From positions 182,711 through 246,710 of the forward strand of contig JAFABI010000041.1 of assembly GCA_023426125.1 (NCBI GenBank): a stretch of 64,000 bases of DNA. Direction: 5' to 3'. Shown here piece after piece: positions 55,427-63,929 of this stretch (position 1 is the first letter of the stretch; the number at the start of each line of letters is the position of its first letter). The notes under the pieces were generated by a model. That model had not been told where the DNA came from. It ran no database searches and saw nothing but the letters and a program-made list of their open reading frames with translations. Origin of the DNA: Bacillota bacterium. Its GTDB lineage: Bacteria; Bacillota; Clostridia; Acetivibrionales; DTU013. The position numbers and the translations under genes were made by a program.

Positions 55427-55455
55427 ATATTAAGCTTAATTATTGTAGACCGTCA
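55427..55455 (-). promoter_or_regulatory. Promoter of the cobalamin-riboswitch transcript
   Basis: On the minus strand TTGACG (55455-55450), 17 bases, TAATAT (55432-55427). Transcription would start near 55420, about 60 bases before the aptamer. Confidence 0.65.
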
Positions 55456-55990
55456 ATGCTTTTCTTGAATTACTGTTAATTTTTACTAATTTTCTAAAAT
55501 ATTTTGTTTTGCTTCCTTATTTACACAATCAAACGACTTTTCCATACTTACCAGTATCTTACATATTATTGCATTTTTGAAAGGAAGTCTTGTAATTATT
55601 TATGATTTTCACGACTTTTTTGCATAATATTTTCCAGATTTGTTTACAACTCAACATCCCGTTGAATTTTATCGGCTTGTACCGGACCGCCTTTGGCCAC
55701 GGTAATTTTTAATTCGCCGTTTTTCATTTCCCGTATAAGCTGACGTGAAATACACTCACAGCACGGAGGAAGATATCCGCATTGTCTACCGGGACATGGG
55801 AGTTATGGACAAGGTAGAGCCGGTAGAGAGCGGCGAACAGGAATTGAATAACTGACCGAGCAGACAGAGGGCGAGCAAAAGACCGCATAAACAGCGTTAA
55901 GGCAGGCAGCCGAAGCCGCCCGCCTACTCAAAAGGGCAAAGGTCATAAAGTATCCCTATGAACGTCAACAGAATGTTTTCAATGATTTTT
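55456..55990. other. AT-rich gap with a coding relic at its end
   Basis: 55456-55640 is very AT-rich with no gene. 55740-55852 on the plus strand is open in one frame (DVKYTHSTEEDIRIVYRDMG...VEPVESGEQELNN then stop). It looks like the end of a deleted gene, perhaps from a mobile element, that I cannot identify. Nothing else is seen before the convergent end of the glycosyltransferase gene at 55991. Confidence 0.35.
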
Positions 55991-58255
55991 TCAAACCAGC
56001 TTGCCTGTTATCAGCTCCACTGCGATTTTTGCATTTTCTTCTGCTTTTTCCTTCAGATCTGGAACTGTCTTGCGAAGGTCAGCTCTTATGTGTTCTCTTC
56101 GGTTCCAGACGTCTTCCGTAAGTGTCTTAAGCTTCTCAAAATCCAGGTACAGGACGTCGCCTGCCGAAGGCTGGTTTATGTATTCCAGAAAGCCTTCAAT
56201 TTTAGGGTCGTATACCAGACCGACCATGGGAACGCCCGCGCCGGCCGAAAAAACCAGGGCGTGGAGCCTCATGGCGACCATAATTTCCATCCTGCTGATC
56301 AGTTCGTAGGTATCGTATACATTCAGCTTTTCCCGGATCAAAAAATTCCTGCATTTCATTTTTGCCACCACATTGGCAAGGATGGGGACGTCATCGGGAT
56401 ACTGCATGGGGATGAAAACAGGCACAAGTCCGAACTTTTCCGCCATATGATCCGCAAGACGGGCAATGACGCTTTCGTATTTCTCATGCTTAACCTTTTC
56501 ATGACCGGGATATTTCCGCAGAGAAAAACCTATGTACCTTGCAGTGCTGTCGATGCCGAGGGATTTCATCTTGTCCCCGGCAGCCGTATTGTGCTTCGGA
56601 TCATCCTTATATGTCAAAGTCAGGGCGGGGTCTGCAGTCAGGAGGATCTTCGGCTTGCTGATATCCATGTGCTTTAATTCCGTATAAGAGAGCTTTTCCC
56701 TTAGGGTTATGACATCCACCTTGTTCATGATTTTGCGGGTCAGGAGTCTGCTGACCTTCTGTTTCAACGGGCCGATGCCATTGGCGTAAAACATGATCTT
56801 TAATTTCATTTTATTGGCAAGCCAAACGATGCTAAGGTAGAAAAGGAGGGAGCGGGTGCTGGTGGTGTCCTGCAGCAGATTGCCGCCTCCGTATATGAAG
56901 GCTCTTGTCTTTTTCATCGCTTTATATATCCGTAGAAGGTTCTGCCGGCTTATGGAATCAATGTCGTATTCCATGGCGGTACTAATAGAAGTTCTTGATA
57001 AAATCAGGATTTTTATTTCCGGCTTGTATTTCTGCAGGTCTTTTACGATTGACATAAGCAAGGCCTCGTCGCCGATGTTCTGAAACCCGTAATACCCGGA
57101 AATGATGGCGTCATAGTACTTTCCTCCGCTGTTTTCCGCCGCGCGTTTTTTCAGAATCCTGTTGTATATCTCCAGCTGTGTGCTGCACATACTTTCCGTT
57201 GAGAATTGCGCCAGAGCCTTTGTGTATATCTTTTCCCCCATTTCCGTCCGCTTCCGGCTATTGGAGCCAAGCTCAAGAATGATCTCCGAAAGCCTGCGAT
57301 AGTCGCCGGTTTGGAACAGGCAGCCACTTTCTCCGTCATTTATGAGGTAGGGTATTACCCCGACATTGGTGCTTATGGTCGCTTTTTTGAAACGTGCTCC
57401 TTCCAGGATGGAATAACCAAAGCCTTCGCTGATGGAAGTCAATACGCTTATATCCACGTTGCTCACAAGCTCGTTGGGGTCATCCAGCCAGCCGAGGAAA
57501 TATACGGTGTCTTTCAGATTCAGGCTTTCAGCGAGCTTTTCCAGCTGCTTTCTGTCTTCGCCGTCTCCGCCGATAAGGAATTTGATATGACCGCTGCTCT
57601 TTTTTACAAGGGCTGCGGCTTTTATGAGGGTATCGATGCTTTTCACCGGGTATAGACGGGCCAGTGTGCCGACAATTATATCTTCGCTATTTATATCAAG
57701 CTTATGTTTTTCGATCAAAGCGTTTTTTGTATATTTAATCGGAGGCTCTGAGAAGTCCATCCCATTATAAAGGATGAATATATTTAAGGGGTTGAAATTC
57801 CTTTCGATAAGCATATCTCTGAAGTTTCCGGAAACAGCGATATAGTTGCCGATGAACCGTAGTGCAATGGCATTCAGCAAGCCTATTGACATGCGCTTGG
57901 GAAGGCTGTGCATGTAATCCAGCTTGTAATCGCTGTGAACGGTGGTAACTGTCGGCAATTTTGTATACCGGCGGGCGGCCAGAGCAAACATGTTGGCTTT
58001 TGCTCCATGGGAGTGGATGATGTTATATCCGCCTTCTTTGACAATTTGTGCGACTTTTTTGATATCGGAAAAAATATTGCCGGATTTGACGACCTCTACA
58101 TCTATGCCCATGGCACGGGTATCATCGGCAAATGAGCCGGGACGCAGGCTGATAAGCTTTACGTCGATATGCCGGCTCAGTTCCTTTAAGAGATACTGGA
58201 TATGGGTTTTTGCACCGCCGACGTCGCCTCCGCCGATTAAATGGACTACCTTCAT
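55991..58255 (-). CDS. csaB: GT4 glycosyltransferase fused to CsaB-type pyruvyltransferase
   Basis: 754 residues. The N-terminal GT-B half (1-375) has VVHLIGGGDVGGAKTHIQYL, IIHSHGAKANMFA, VGTLARLYPVKSIDTLIKA and the E-x7-E motif in SISEGFGYSILEGA. The C-terminal half (about 383-750) is a polysaccharide pyruvyltransferase: ISGYYGFQNIGDEALLMSIV, YGGGNLLQDTTSTRSLLFY, ADPAL, MVAMRLHALVFSAGAGVPMVG. CsaB adds pyruvate ketals to wall polysaccharide, which SLH domains need for binding; the fused GT4 may build the same repeat unit. The start is ATG 58255 with GAGG upstream; GTG 58261 is less well placed. Confidence 0.9.
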   Translation of the reverse strand: MKVVHLIGGGDVGGAKTHIQYLLKELSRHIDVKLISLRPGSFADDTRAMGIDVEVVKSGNIFSDIKKVAQIVKEGGYNIIHSHGAKANMFALAARRYTKLPTVTTVHSDYKLDYMHSLPKRMSIGLLNAIALRFIGNYIAVSGNFRDMLIERNFNPLNIFILYNGMDFSEPPIKYTKNALIEKHKLDINSEDIIVGTLARLYPVKSIDTLIKAAALVKKSSGHIKFLIGGDGEDRKQLEKLAESLNLKDTVYFLGWLDDPNELVSNVDISVLTSISEGFGYSILEGARFKKATISTNVGVIPYLINDGESGCLFQTGDYRRLSEIILELGSNSRKRTEMGEKIYTKALAQFSTESMCSTQLEIYNRILKKRAAENSGGKYYDAIISGYYGFQNIGDEALLMSIVKDLQKYKPEIKILILSRTSISTAMEYDIDSISRQNLLRIYKAMKKTRAFIYGGGNLLQDTTSTRSLLFYLSIVWLANKMKLKIMFYANGIGPLKQKVSRLLTRKIMNKVDVITLREKLSYTELKHMDISKPKILLTADPALTLTYKDDPKHNTAAGDKMKSLGIDSTARYIGFSLRKYPGHEKVKHEKYESVIARLADHMAEKFGLVPVFIPMQYPDDVPILANVVAKMKCRNFLIREKLNVYDTYELISRMEIMVAMRLHALVFSAGAGVPMVGLVYDPKIEGFLEYINQPSAGDVLYLDFEKLKTLTEDVWNRREHIRADLRKTVPDLKEKAEENAKIAVELITGKLV

Positions 58256-58423
58256 ACGCACCTCGAATATTTGTTTCGTTTAATAAAAATTGACGCTTTA
58301 GTACAGATTAAGTTTATTTTATGCATATGCTTTTGTCAAATAGTAATTCGTTATTGCTAAATGCCTCAGTGAAACTTATAATGGTAAAAGAACGGGTATT
58401 TGCTAAAAAAGCACAAAAATTAA

Positions 58424-58503
58424 GGAGAGGGGACACACCCACTGAGCTGCGGGCCGCAGGATAAAAGGAGGGAAAGTCCTCTTTTGAAAAGGGTAGCTTT
58501 GGC
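58424..58503 (+). promoter_or_regulatory. Structured leader of the flippase gene
   Basis: CTGCGGGCCGCAG (58446-58458) is a palindrome and AAAAGGAGG-GAAAGT-CCTCTTTT (58463-58485) forms a hairpin hiding a strong Shine-Dalgarno sequence. The second SD-like AAAAGGG (58489-58495) serves the ATG at 58504. It matches no riboswitch class I know. Confidence 0.35.
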
Positions 58504-59946
58504 ATGAGCAGAGAAAAAAATTTGGTGAAAAACACCGCAATCTTCATGATAGGCAATTTTGCTTCCAGGTTCCTGGGCTTTCTTTTGCTGCCCCTGTATA
58601 CGCATTATCTCTCAACCTCTGACTTCGGATATTATGATATTGTCATTACCACAGTGGCCATCATCATTCCCATTATTACACTGCAAATCAATGACGCCAT
58701 GTACAGGTACCTCCTTGATACAGACAAAGAGGAGGAAGCCCGGAGGATCATCACAAGCTCCTTTACGGTCACAATTGCAGGACTTGCCGCTTGCTGCATC
58801 CTGTTTTTCATCGTGCTTCGTTTTATGGAAATCCCATTTTCGTACCCGATCCTGCTATACCTGGTCACGCTTGTGCTTTCCGGGTTGTGGCAGCAAATAG
58901 CAAGAGGACTGAAAAAGAATGTGGTTTATTCCATCTCCGGAGTCATGTTTACAGCGGTCACTTTGCTTTCCAACATCGTATTGATCCTGTTTCTGGACAT
59001 GAAGCTGGAAGCGCTGTTCTACTCCAATATAGCGGCTTCGGCGGCCACGGTTGTCTATATTGAATTGAATATACATATTTTGAAAAAGCTAAACTGGAAA
59101 AGTAAAACGCAGGGGCTCGTCAGAAAGCTGGCGGCGTATTCGGTCCCGCTTCTGCCCAATGCCCTGAATTGGTGGATAATGAGTACCTGCAACCGGTACA
59201 TTATCAATTATTATATCGGTACCGATGCCAACGGCATTTTTGCGGTAGCCACCAAGTTCCCATCCCTTCTGATGGCCTTCAACAGTGTGTTTTACCTGGC
59301 ATGGCAGGAAAGCGCGATCCAGGAGTATGAATCAAAGGATAAAGACGAATTCTATACCAGGATGTTCAACTTTTATCTGAAATTTCAGTTCTGCACCATG
59401 CTGGTGCTTCTGCCGGTTACCCGGTGGGGCATGCTGCTTATGGTGGACAAGGCGTTTATCGATGCCTGGAGATATGTGCCCTTCCTGTATGCCGGAACGG
59501 TGTTTATGGCCTTTTCAACCTTTTACGGCACCGGCTACCTCAGCTCAAAGGATACCAGGGGGGCTTTCACTACTTCCATTGCCGGTGCGGGAGCCAATGT
59601 GCTTTTCAACCTTGTACTGACGCCCATCATGGGAATACAGGCAGCCTCCCTTTCCAACATGCTGGCTTTTGCGGGGATGTGGGTATTGAGGATATTTCAG
59701 ACCAGGAAATATTTCAGCATCAAGGTTGAGCTGCGCAGCCTGATCTTATTGATGATCCTTTCCGGAATATTTACCGTATTTTATTATTTCAATAACCTGA
59801 TAATAGATATTGCAATGACAGCCGTCGCTCTTGGAATATTCTATCTGTTCAACCGCAGCCTCGTGGAAAAGGCTGCCGGTTATGTAAGGGACAGGCTGGT
59901 TTCCAATGCCAACAAAGCCCGGAGGGCGGAAGGAGATAACTCGTAA
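58504..59946 (+). CDS. Wzx-type polysaccharide flippase (MOP superfamily)
   Basis: 480 residues with 12-14 hydrophobic segments. The N-terminus LVKNTAIFMIGNFASRFLGF and LLPLYTHYLSTSDFGYYD is standard for lipid-linked oligosaccharide flippases, as is VPLLPNALNWWIMSTCNRYI in the middle. It moves undecaprenyl-linked polysaccharide units across the membrane. The stop overlaps the next start (TAATG). It heads the right-hand polysaccharide operon. Confidence 0.92.
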   Translation: MSREKNLVKNTAIFMIGNFASRFLGFLLLPLYTHYLSTSDFGYYDIVITTVAIIIPIITLQINDAMYRYLLDTDKEEEARRIITSSFTVTIAGLAACCILFFIVLRFMEIPFSYPILLYLVTLVLSGLWQQIARGLKKNVVYSISGVMFTAVTLLSNIVLILFLDMKLEALFYSNIAASAATVVYIELNIHILKKLNWKSKTQGLVRKLAAYSVPLLPNALNWWIMSTCNRYIINYYIGTDANGIFAVATKFPSLLMAFNSVFYLAWQESAIQEYESKDKDEFYTRMFNFYLKFQFCTMLVLLPVTRWGMLLMVDKAFIDAWRYVPFLYAGTVFMAFSTFYGTGYLSSKDTRGAFTTSIAGAGANVLFNLVLTPIMGIQAASLSNMLAFAGMWVLRIFQTRKYFSIKVELRSLILLMILSGIFTVFYYFNNLIIDIAMTAVALGIFYLFNRSLVEKAAGYVRDRLVSNANKARRAEGDNS

Positions 59947-61136
59947 TGGCCGGAACAAATATAAACCGGGATTCTGACAGCCCTTGCACAGGCTGCGGCG
60001 TTTGCAGCACAGTATGTCCCGCGGGCGCCATAAAGGCGGAACAGAATGCGAAAGGTTTTCTGGAAGCAAATGCGGATGAGAAGCTCTGCATTGATTGCGG
60101 AAAATGTGTAGAAATATGCAGCAAATACAGAAGTCCGGGTGAAGCGGCATATACCGGGCAGATGGGAAAAGCGGGCAGGGTATTTATGGCCTGCAGCAAG
60201 GATGCTTCCGCAAGGCGGAGAGGCTCTTCCGGCGGGATAGGCTCTGAGATTTCAAAAAAGTTCATTTCCCTGGGGTATTCGGTTATCGGTGCGTCCTATG
60301 ATTTACAAAACAACCGGGTGGTGCATAAACAGGCCGATACACAGGAGGAAGCCCTGGAATTTGCAGGCTCCAAGTATCTTCAAAGCTTTGCCGCAGAAGC
60401 CTTGTCCAACCTTTTGCCGGGCAGGAGATACGTCATTTTCGGCACACCGTGCCAGACGTATGCGCTGCGCCGGAAAATACGGCAGGAGAATATTGAGGAT
60501 CACGTCCTGCTTGTCGACTTCTTCTGCCACGGTGTACCTTCCTATCTTCTTTGGACAAGGTACCTGGAATACATTAAAAAAAGGTACAAGACGGGCCAGG
60601 TTAAGACTTTGTCCTTCAGGGGCAAGAAGTACGGCTGGCATGACTATTCCATGGTCGTCGAGGGTGACCGCAAATGCTATACCGGCAGGATGAGGAAGGA
60701 CCTTTTCTACCATTTCTATCTTAGCAATGTGTGCCTGAATGATGCATGTTACAGGTGCAGCTTCAGGCTGGATGAGGTTTGCTCCGATATAAGGCTGGGA
60801 GATTTTTGGGGACCGAAATATAGAGCAGATAAAGAGGGAGTATCCCTGATCACGGCGAATACCGGAAAAGGAAAGGAAATGCTGGAGATCCTGAAGGGTG
60901 ACATTATCCTGGAAGAGGCAGCAGTCTCTGATCTGCTGGCAGCGCAGCCCACCAGGGACATCGCCGTGCCTGTAAAACGGAAGGACATTCTGGACATGCT
61001 CCAATCGGGAGCCAGCCTCAGGGCGGTATATTGGAAATACCTTGCGGCAGGGCATGTCAAAAGCAGGCTGACACACTTTGTCAAAGGGCTTGTACCAGGC
61101 AATATTCGCCGTGTCGTGAAAAAAATGATAAAATAA
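59946..61136 (+). CDS. FrhB-like ferredoxin-domain protein of polysaccharide locus
   Basis: 396 residues. Two 4Fe-4S motifs at the N-terminus (CTGCGVCSTVCP and CIDCGKCVEIC, residues 14-55), then the FrhB N- and C-terminal regions (RRRGSSGGIGSEIS; FGTPCQTYALRRK; LVDFFCHGVPSYLLW; CYRCSFRLDEVCSDIRLGDFWG). Proteins of this group in exopolysaccharide loci are related to F420-hydrogenase beta subunits and usually sit beside pyruvyltransferase-family proteins, as here. They may carry out a flavin/iron-sulfur redox step on a sugar; the reaction is not known. The start overlaps the flippase stop. Confidence 0.87.
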   Translation: MAGTNINRDSDSPCTGCGVCSTVCPAGAIKAEQNAKGFLEANADEKLCIDCGKCVEICSKYRSPGEAAYTGQMGKAGRVFMACSKDASARRRGSSGGIGSEISKKFISLGYSVIGASYDLQNNRVVHKQADTQEEALEFAGSKYLQSFAAEALSNLLPGRRYVIFGTPCQTYALRRKIRQENIEDHVLLVDFFCHGVPSYLLWTRYLEYIKKRYKTGQVKTLSFRGKKYGWHDYSMVVEGDRKCYTGRMRKDLFYHFYLSNVCLNDACYRCSFRLDEVCSDIRLGDFWGPKYRADKEGVSLITANTGKGKEMLEILKGDIILEEAAVSDLLAAQPTRDIAVPVKRKDILDMLQSGASLRAVYWKYLAAGHVKSRLTHFVKGLVPGNIRRVVKKMIK

Positions 61137-61228
61137 AAATAAAAAGGAAAAGCAATTCGTACTGCGGTGAAAAAATCTGAACGGACCTTCAAAAATGTAT
61201 TTTACGCTGCAGTATAGGTGGAGGTTAT

Positions 61229-62443
61229 ATGAACATTTACATACTGCATGCCTCAAATACTTATAATTATGGCTCCATGATGATGGCGGAAAATTTTATC
61301 CACTATTTTGAAGCGGAATCCAATATAGAAAATACCTATTATATTGAGACGGATGACCTTGATAATACGCAGAACAGGCTCAGGACGGCGACGGGTCTGG
61401 AAAGCGTCATTGCCGTCCCCATGGGAAGCCTTTACCGTAAGGGGGCTGTCAGCAAAAAGGAATTGCTCCTTTCCGTGGTGCTAAAAATGCACGTCCTCAG
61501 TGATCTGGCCATGAAAATGAATATGGTGATTGTCCTCGGAGGAGACGATTATACTGAGGATTACGGCTGGCGCGCCCTGGTATCTCAACTCCTCCGGATA
61601 AATGTGATTGCAGGCAGGATGAAGGTATACTTCATCGGACAGACCATGGGGCCGTTTTATTCCTTCCGCAGGCTGCTTGCCCGTTACTTTCTTTCCAAAG
61701 CGGATGCGGTCATGGTTAGGGATAAAATTACCTATGAATATTTGCGGAAAATGGGACTTCACAATATCGACGAGATCCCTGATCTTGCGTTGATGCCATT
61801 GACACGGGAAGGGCAGGCGCCTCAGAAAGCCAGGTACATTTGCCTTTTTCCCAGCGAATTGATATATCATTATTCCAAAAGCCAGTCCAGAAAGGAATGC
61901 CTGGATTTCTACGTCAGGGTATGCGAAAACCTGGTGACGGAATATGCGGATTATGAGCTGGTTTTGCTGCCGCATGTCCTTAAGCCTGAAAGCTCGGATG
62001 ACAGGGTAATGACAAGGGATATTTACAATGCGCTTGGCGATGGGATCAAATCCAGGACGCATTTCCCGGAGAACGAAATGTTGCCCTATGAGGTCAGAGG
62101 CTATATCAAAAGCTCTGCTTTTATCGTCTCCGCCCGTATGCATCCCGTGATTTCAGCCCTGGAATGCGGTGTTCCTGCGATATGCTTCTCCTATAGCAGA
62201 AAATACTGGGGAATCCTGGGAGAAGGCTACAAGCTGGAGGATTATATTCTTGACGTCCGCAGCAGTACCTTTGACGAGCTCTTCCGGAGCTTCAGGAAAG
62301 CCCTTGGCATTATGCAGGGCAATTACAAAAATATCGCAGGAAGCATAAGATCCAGGGTAGAGGCGGACCAGCGGGAGATCGCCGGAAAAATTTTCGAACT
62401 GTCGCAATCGGCGGTGGTCAAGCCGGCTGCAGATGATCGGTAA
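61229..62443 (+). CDS. Polysaccharide pyruvyltransferase-family protein
   Basis: 404 residues. The N-terminal pattern ILHASNTYNYGSMMMAENFIHYF is typical of the EpsI/WcaK pyruvyltransferase family; VIVLGGDDYTEDYG replaces the usual GGG. Later blocks include VYFIGQTMGPFYSF, RDKITYEYLRKMG, DLALMPL and FIVSARMHPVISALECGVPAICFSYS. It probably adds a pyruvate ketal to an exported polysaccharide together with the FrhB-like partner upstream. RBS GTGGAGGTT. Confidence 0.88.
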   Translation: MNIYILHASNTYNYGSMMMAENFIHYFEAESNIENTYYIETDDLDNTQNRLRTATGLESVIAVPMGSLYRKGAVSKKELLLSVVLKMHVLSDLAMKMNMVIVLGGDDYTEDYGWRALVSQLLRINVIAGRMKVYFIGQTMGPFYSFRRLLARYFLSKADAVMVRDKITYEYLRKMGLHNIDEIPDLALMPLTREGQAPQKARYICLFPSELIYHYSKSQSRKECLDFYVRVCENLVTEYADYELVLLPHVLKPESSDDRVMTRDIYNALGDGIKSRTHFPENEMLPYEVRGYIKSSAFIVSARMHPVISALECGVPAICFSYSRKYWGILGEGYKLEDYILDVRSSTFDELFRSFRKALGIMQGNYKNIAGSIRSRVEADQREIAGKIFELSQSAVVKPAADDR

Positions 62444-62600
62444 CCGGTAATCGGCAATCAATGACCGCCGCATACTTTTCTTGCAGTGCTGCCATTGACC
62501 GAAAGGCATTCGGTGTAGAGGCGGACATTGGCCGTCCGCTTGTGACAGGAGGCAAGAGCTGCAGGACAGTCGATCAATGACGACCGCCGCTGCATTTTAC
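62444..62600. repeat. Short intergenic palindromes
   Basis: GGCGGACATTGGCCGTCCGC (62521 on) belongs to the same dispersed type as the copies at 46642 and 63703. Around it, ATGACCGCCGC and ATGACGACCGCCGC occur as direct repeats (62460 and 62577). No gene. Confidence 0.5.
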
Positions 62601-62625
62601 GATGGTTAGGGAGAGAGGAAAGCCA

Positions 62626-63579
62626 GTGAACGGTATATCTGTTATTATTCCTTTGTATAACAAGGAAAAGCATATCAAAAGAGCGCTGCAGTCCGTATTG
62701 GACCAGACGGCGCAGGCGGCCGAAATAATCGTAGTAAACGACGGTTCCACCGATAAAAGTGTTGATGCCGTTATGGAAATAAGCGATCCCAGGATACGCC
62801 TTGTCAGCCAGCCGAACAGGGGAGTATCGGCTGCCCGCAACAACGGTATCCGTCAAGCCGCCAACGACTTGATAGCCTTTCTGGACGCAGATGACGCCTG
62901 GAAGCCCGGCTTTCTGGAAACCATCTTGCGTCTGAGACTGCAATATCCCGGGGCGGGCCTGTATGCTACAGCCTATGAGACAAGCCATGCCAGGACAGGA
63001 ATAATAAAAGTGCAGTACCGGGGAATTCCACCGGAGCCATGGGAAGGCATAATTCCGGATTTTTTCGATTCAATGCTGGGGCAGCCGCCGGTCTGGACTT
63101 CGGCGGCAGTGATTCCCAGGCATGTTTTTGAGGTGTCCGGGTACTTCCGCGAGGGCGAGGTACTGGCGGAAGACGTTGATATGTGGTGCAGGGTGGCCCT
63201 TAAGTTTCCGGTAGCCTTCAATACGCGTGTTTGCGCCACTTATTATCAGGATGCGGAAAACAGATGCTATGTCAGAGGTTCCATTCATAAAAAGGCAACC
63301 GGGTATCTTTCGACGTTGAATGCGGCAAAAGCAGATATGAGTTTACCTGAAGGAACCAGGAAAAGCATATCCGTTTTGAAGGAAATGGTGGAAATCGGCC
63401 ATGCGTCGTCTCTGATCCTGGGCCATGCTGCGGGTGAGGCCCGCAGGGAGTTAAGATCCTTCAAACTTGAACACCTTCAGAAGCAAAAAAACTTTTGGTT
63501 CCTGATCTCATTTCTGCCTGTGCGGGTGACAGAGTTTCTTCTGGATTTCAAAGCAGAAATAAGAAAAATCACTGGATGA
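62626..63579 (+). CDS. Family 2 glycosyltransferase
   Basis: About 317 residues. The GT-A N-terminus is ISVIIPLYNKEKHIKRALQS, with VVNDGSTDKS, the metal motif FLDADDAWKPGF and an acceptor region AEDVDMWCRVAL. It transfers a nucleotide-activated sugar to a growing glycan, likely the polysaccharide of the preceding operon. GTG 62626 with GAGAGAGG upstream is preferred over ATG 62602, which has no RBS. Confidence 0.87.
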   Translation: MNGISVIIPLYNKEKHIKRALQSVLDQTAQAAEIIVVNDGSTDKSVDAVMEISDPRIRLVSQPNRGVSAARNNGIRQAANDLIAFLDADDAWKPGFLETILRLRLQYPGAGLYATAYETSHARTGIIKVQYRGIPPEPWEGIIPDFFDSMLGQPPVWTSAAVIPRHVFEVSGYFREGEVLAEDVDMWCRVALKFPVAFNTRVCATYYQDAENRCYVRGSIHKKATGYLSTLNAAKADMSLPEGTRKSISVLKEMVEIGHASSLILGHAAGEARRELRSFKLEHLQKQKNFWFLISFLPVRVTEFLLDFKAEIRKITG

Positions 63580-63610
63580 TTCATAAAATGGAAAGAATGC
63601 GAACTTATTG

Positions 63611-63640
63611 ACGGAGTTAGGAAATGTCCCCTAACTCCGA
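63611..63640. repeat. Short hairpin after the GT2 gene
   Basis: CGGAGTTAG...CTAACTCCG, a 9-bp perfect stem 32 bases after the stop. No T run follows; it is directly joined to a GGACGCGCAATGCGCGTCC repeat (63642 on). Confidence 0.5.
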
Positions 63641-63740
63641 GCGGACGCGCAATGCGCGTCCCTACAATGTACGCTATCCTGCCATAGCCCGTTATCTCGG
63701 TAGGGGCGGCCATTGGCCGTCCTCCCAAGATAGCAACGCA

Positions 63741-63800
63741 AATACACGGGGACGGTTCTACTGTATGCTTTGGCATACAGTAGAACCGTCCCCGTGTATT
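63741..63800. repeat. 60-bp palindrome with perfect 28-bp arms
   Basis: AATACACGGGGACGGTTCTA and the following 8 bases (63741-63768) are the exact complement of 63773-63800, with a 4-base loop. The GGGGACGGTTCT core also occurs at 46549. Such sequences are frequent in some Clostridia and may be mobilised in trans. Confidence 0.75.
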
Positions 63801-63829
63801 TGCCGAACTAAGGTGGATAGCTCCTTGGC

Positions 63830-63929
63830 TGTCATTGCGAGGAGCCCTGCGACGCGGCAATCTCAACTTCCATCAAGGATAGCATCATAGAGATTGCTTC
63901 GCTCCACTTACGTTCCACTCGCAATGACA
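63830..63929. repeat. Bacterial TGTCATTGCGAG palindromic element
   Basis: TGTCATTGCGAG at the left is the complement of CTCGCAATGACA at the right, with internal GCGGCAATCTC and GAGATTGCTTCGCTCC. The same family forms the inside of the element at 661-799. A further hairpin (GGGTGTCAAGGG...CCCTTGACACCC, 63929-63969) and a GGATACGCAATGCGTGCCCC repeat follow to the window edge. Confidence 0.7.

Noticed and set aside
58424..58503. Known riboswitch class (c-di-GMP, fluoride, c-di-AMP)
   Set aside because: Conserved nucleotides of these classes are not present in the right order; left as an unclassified leader.
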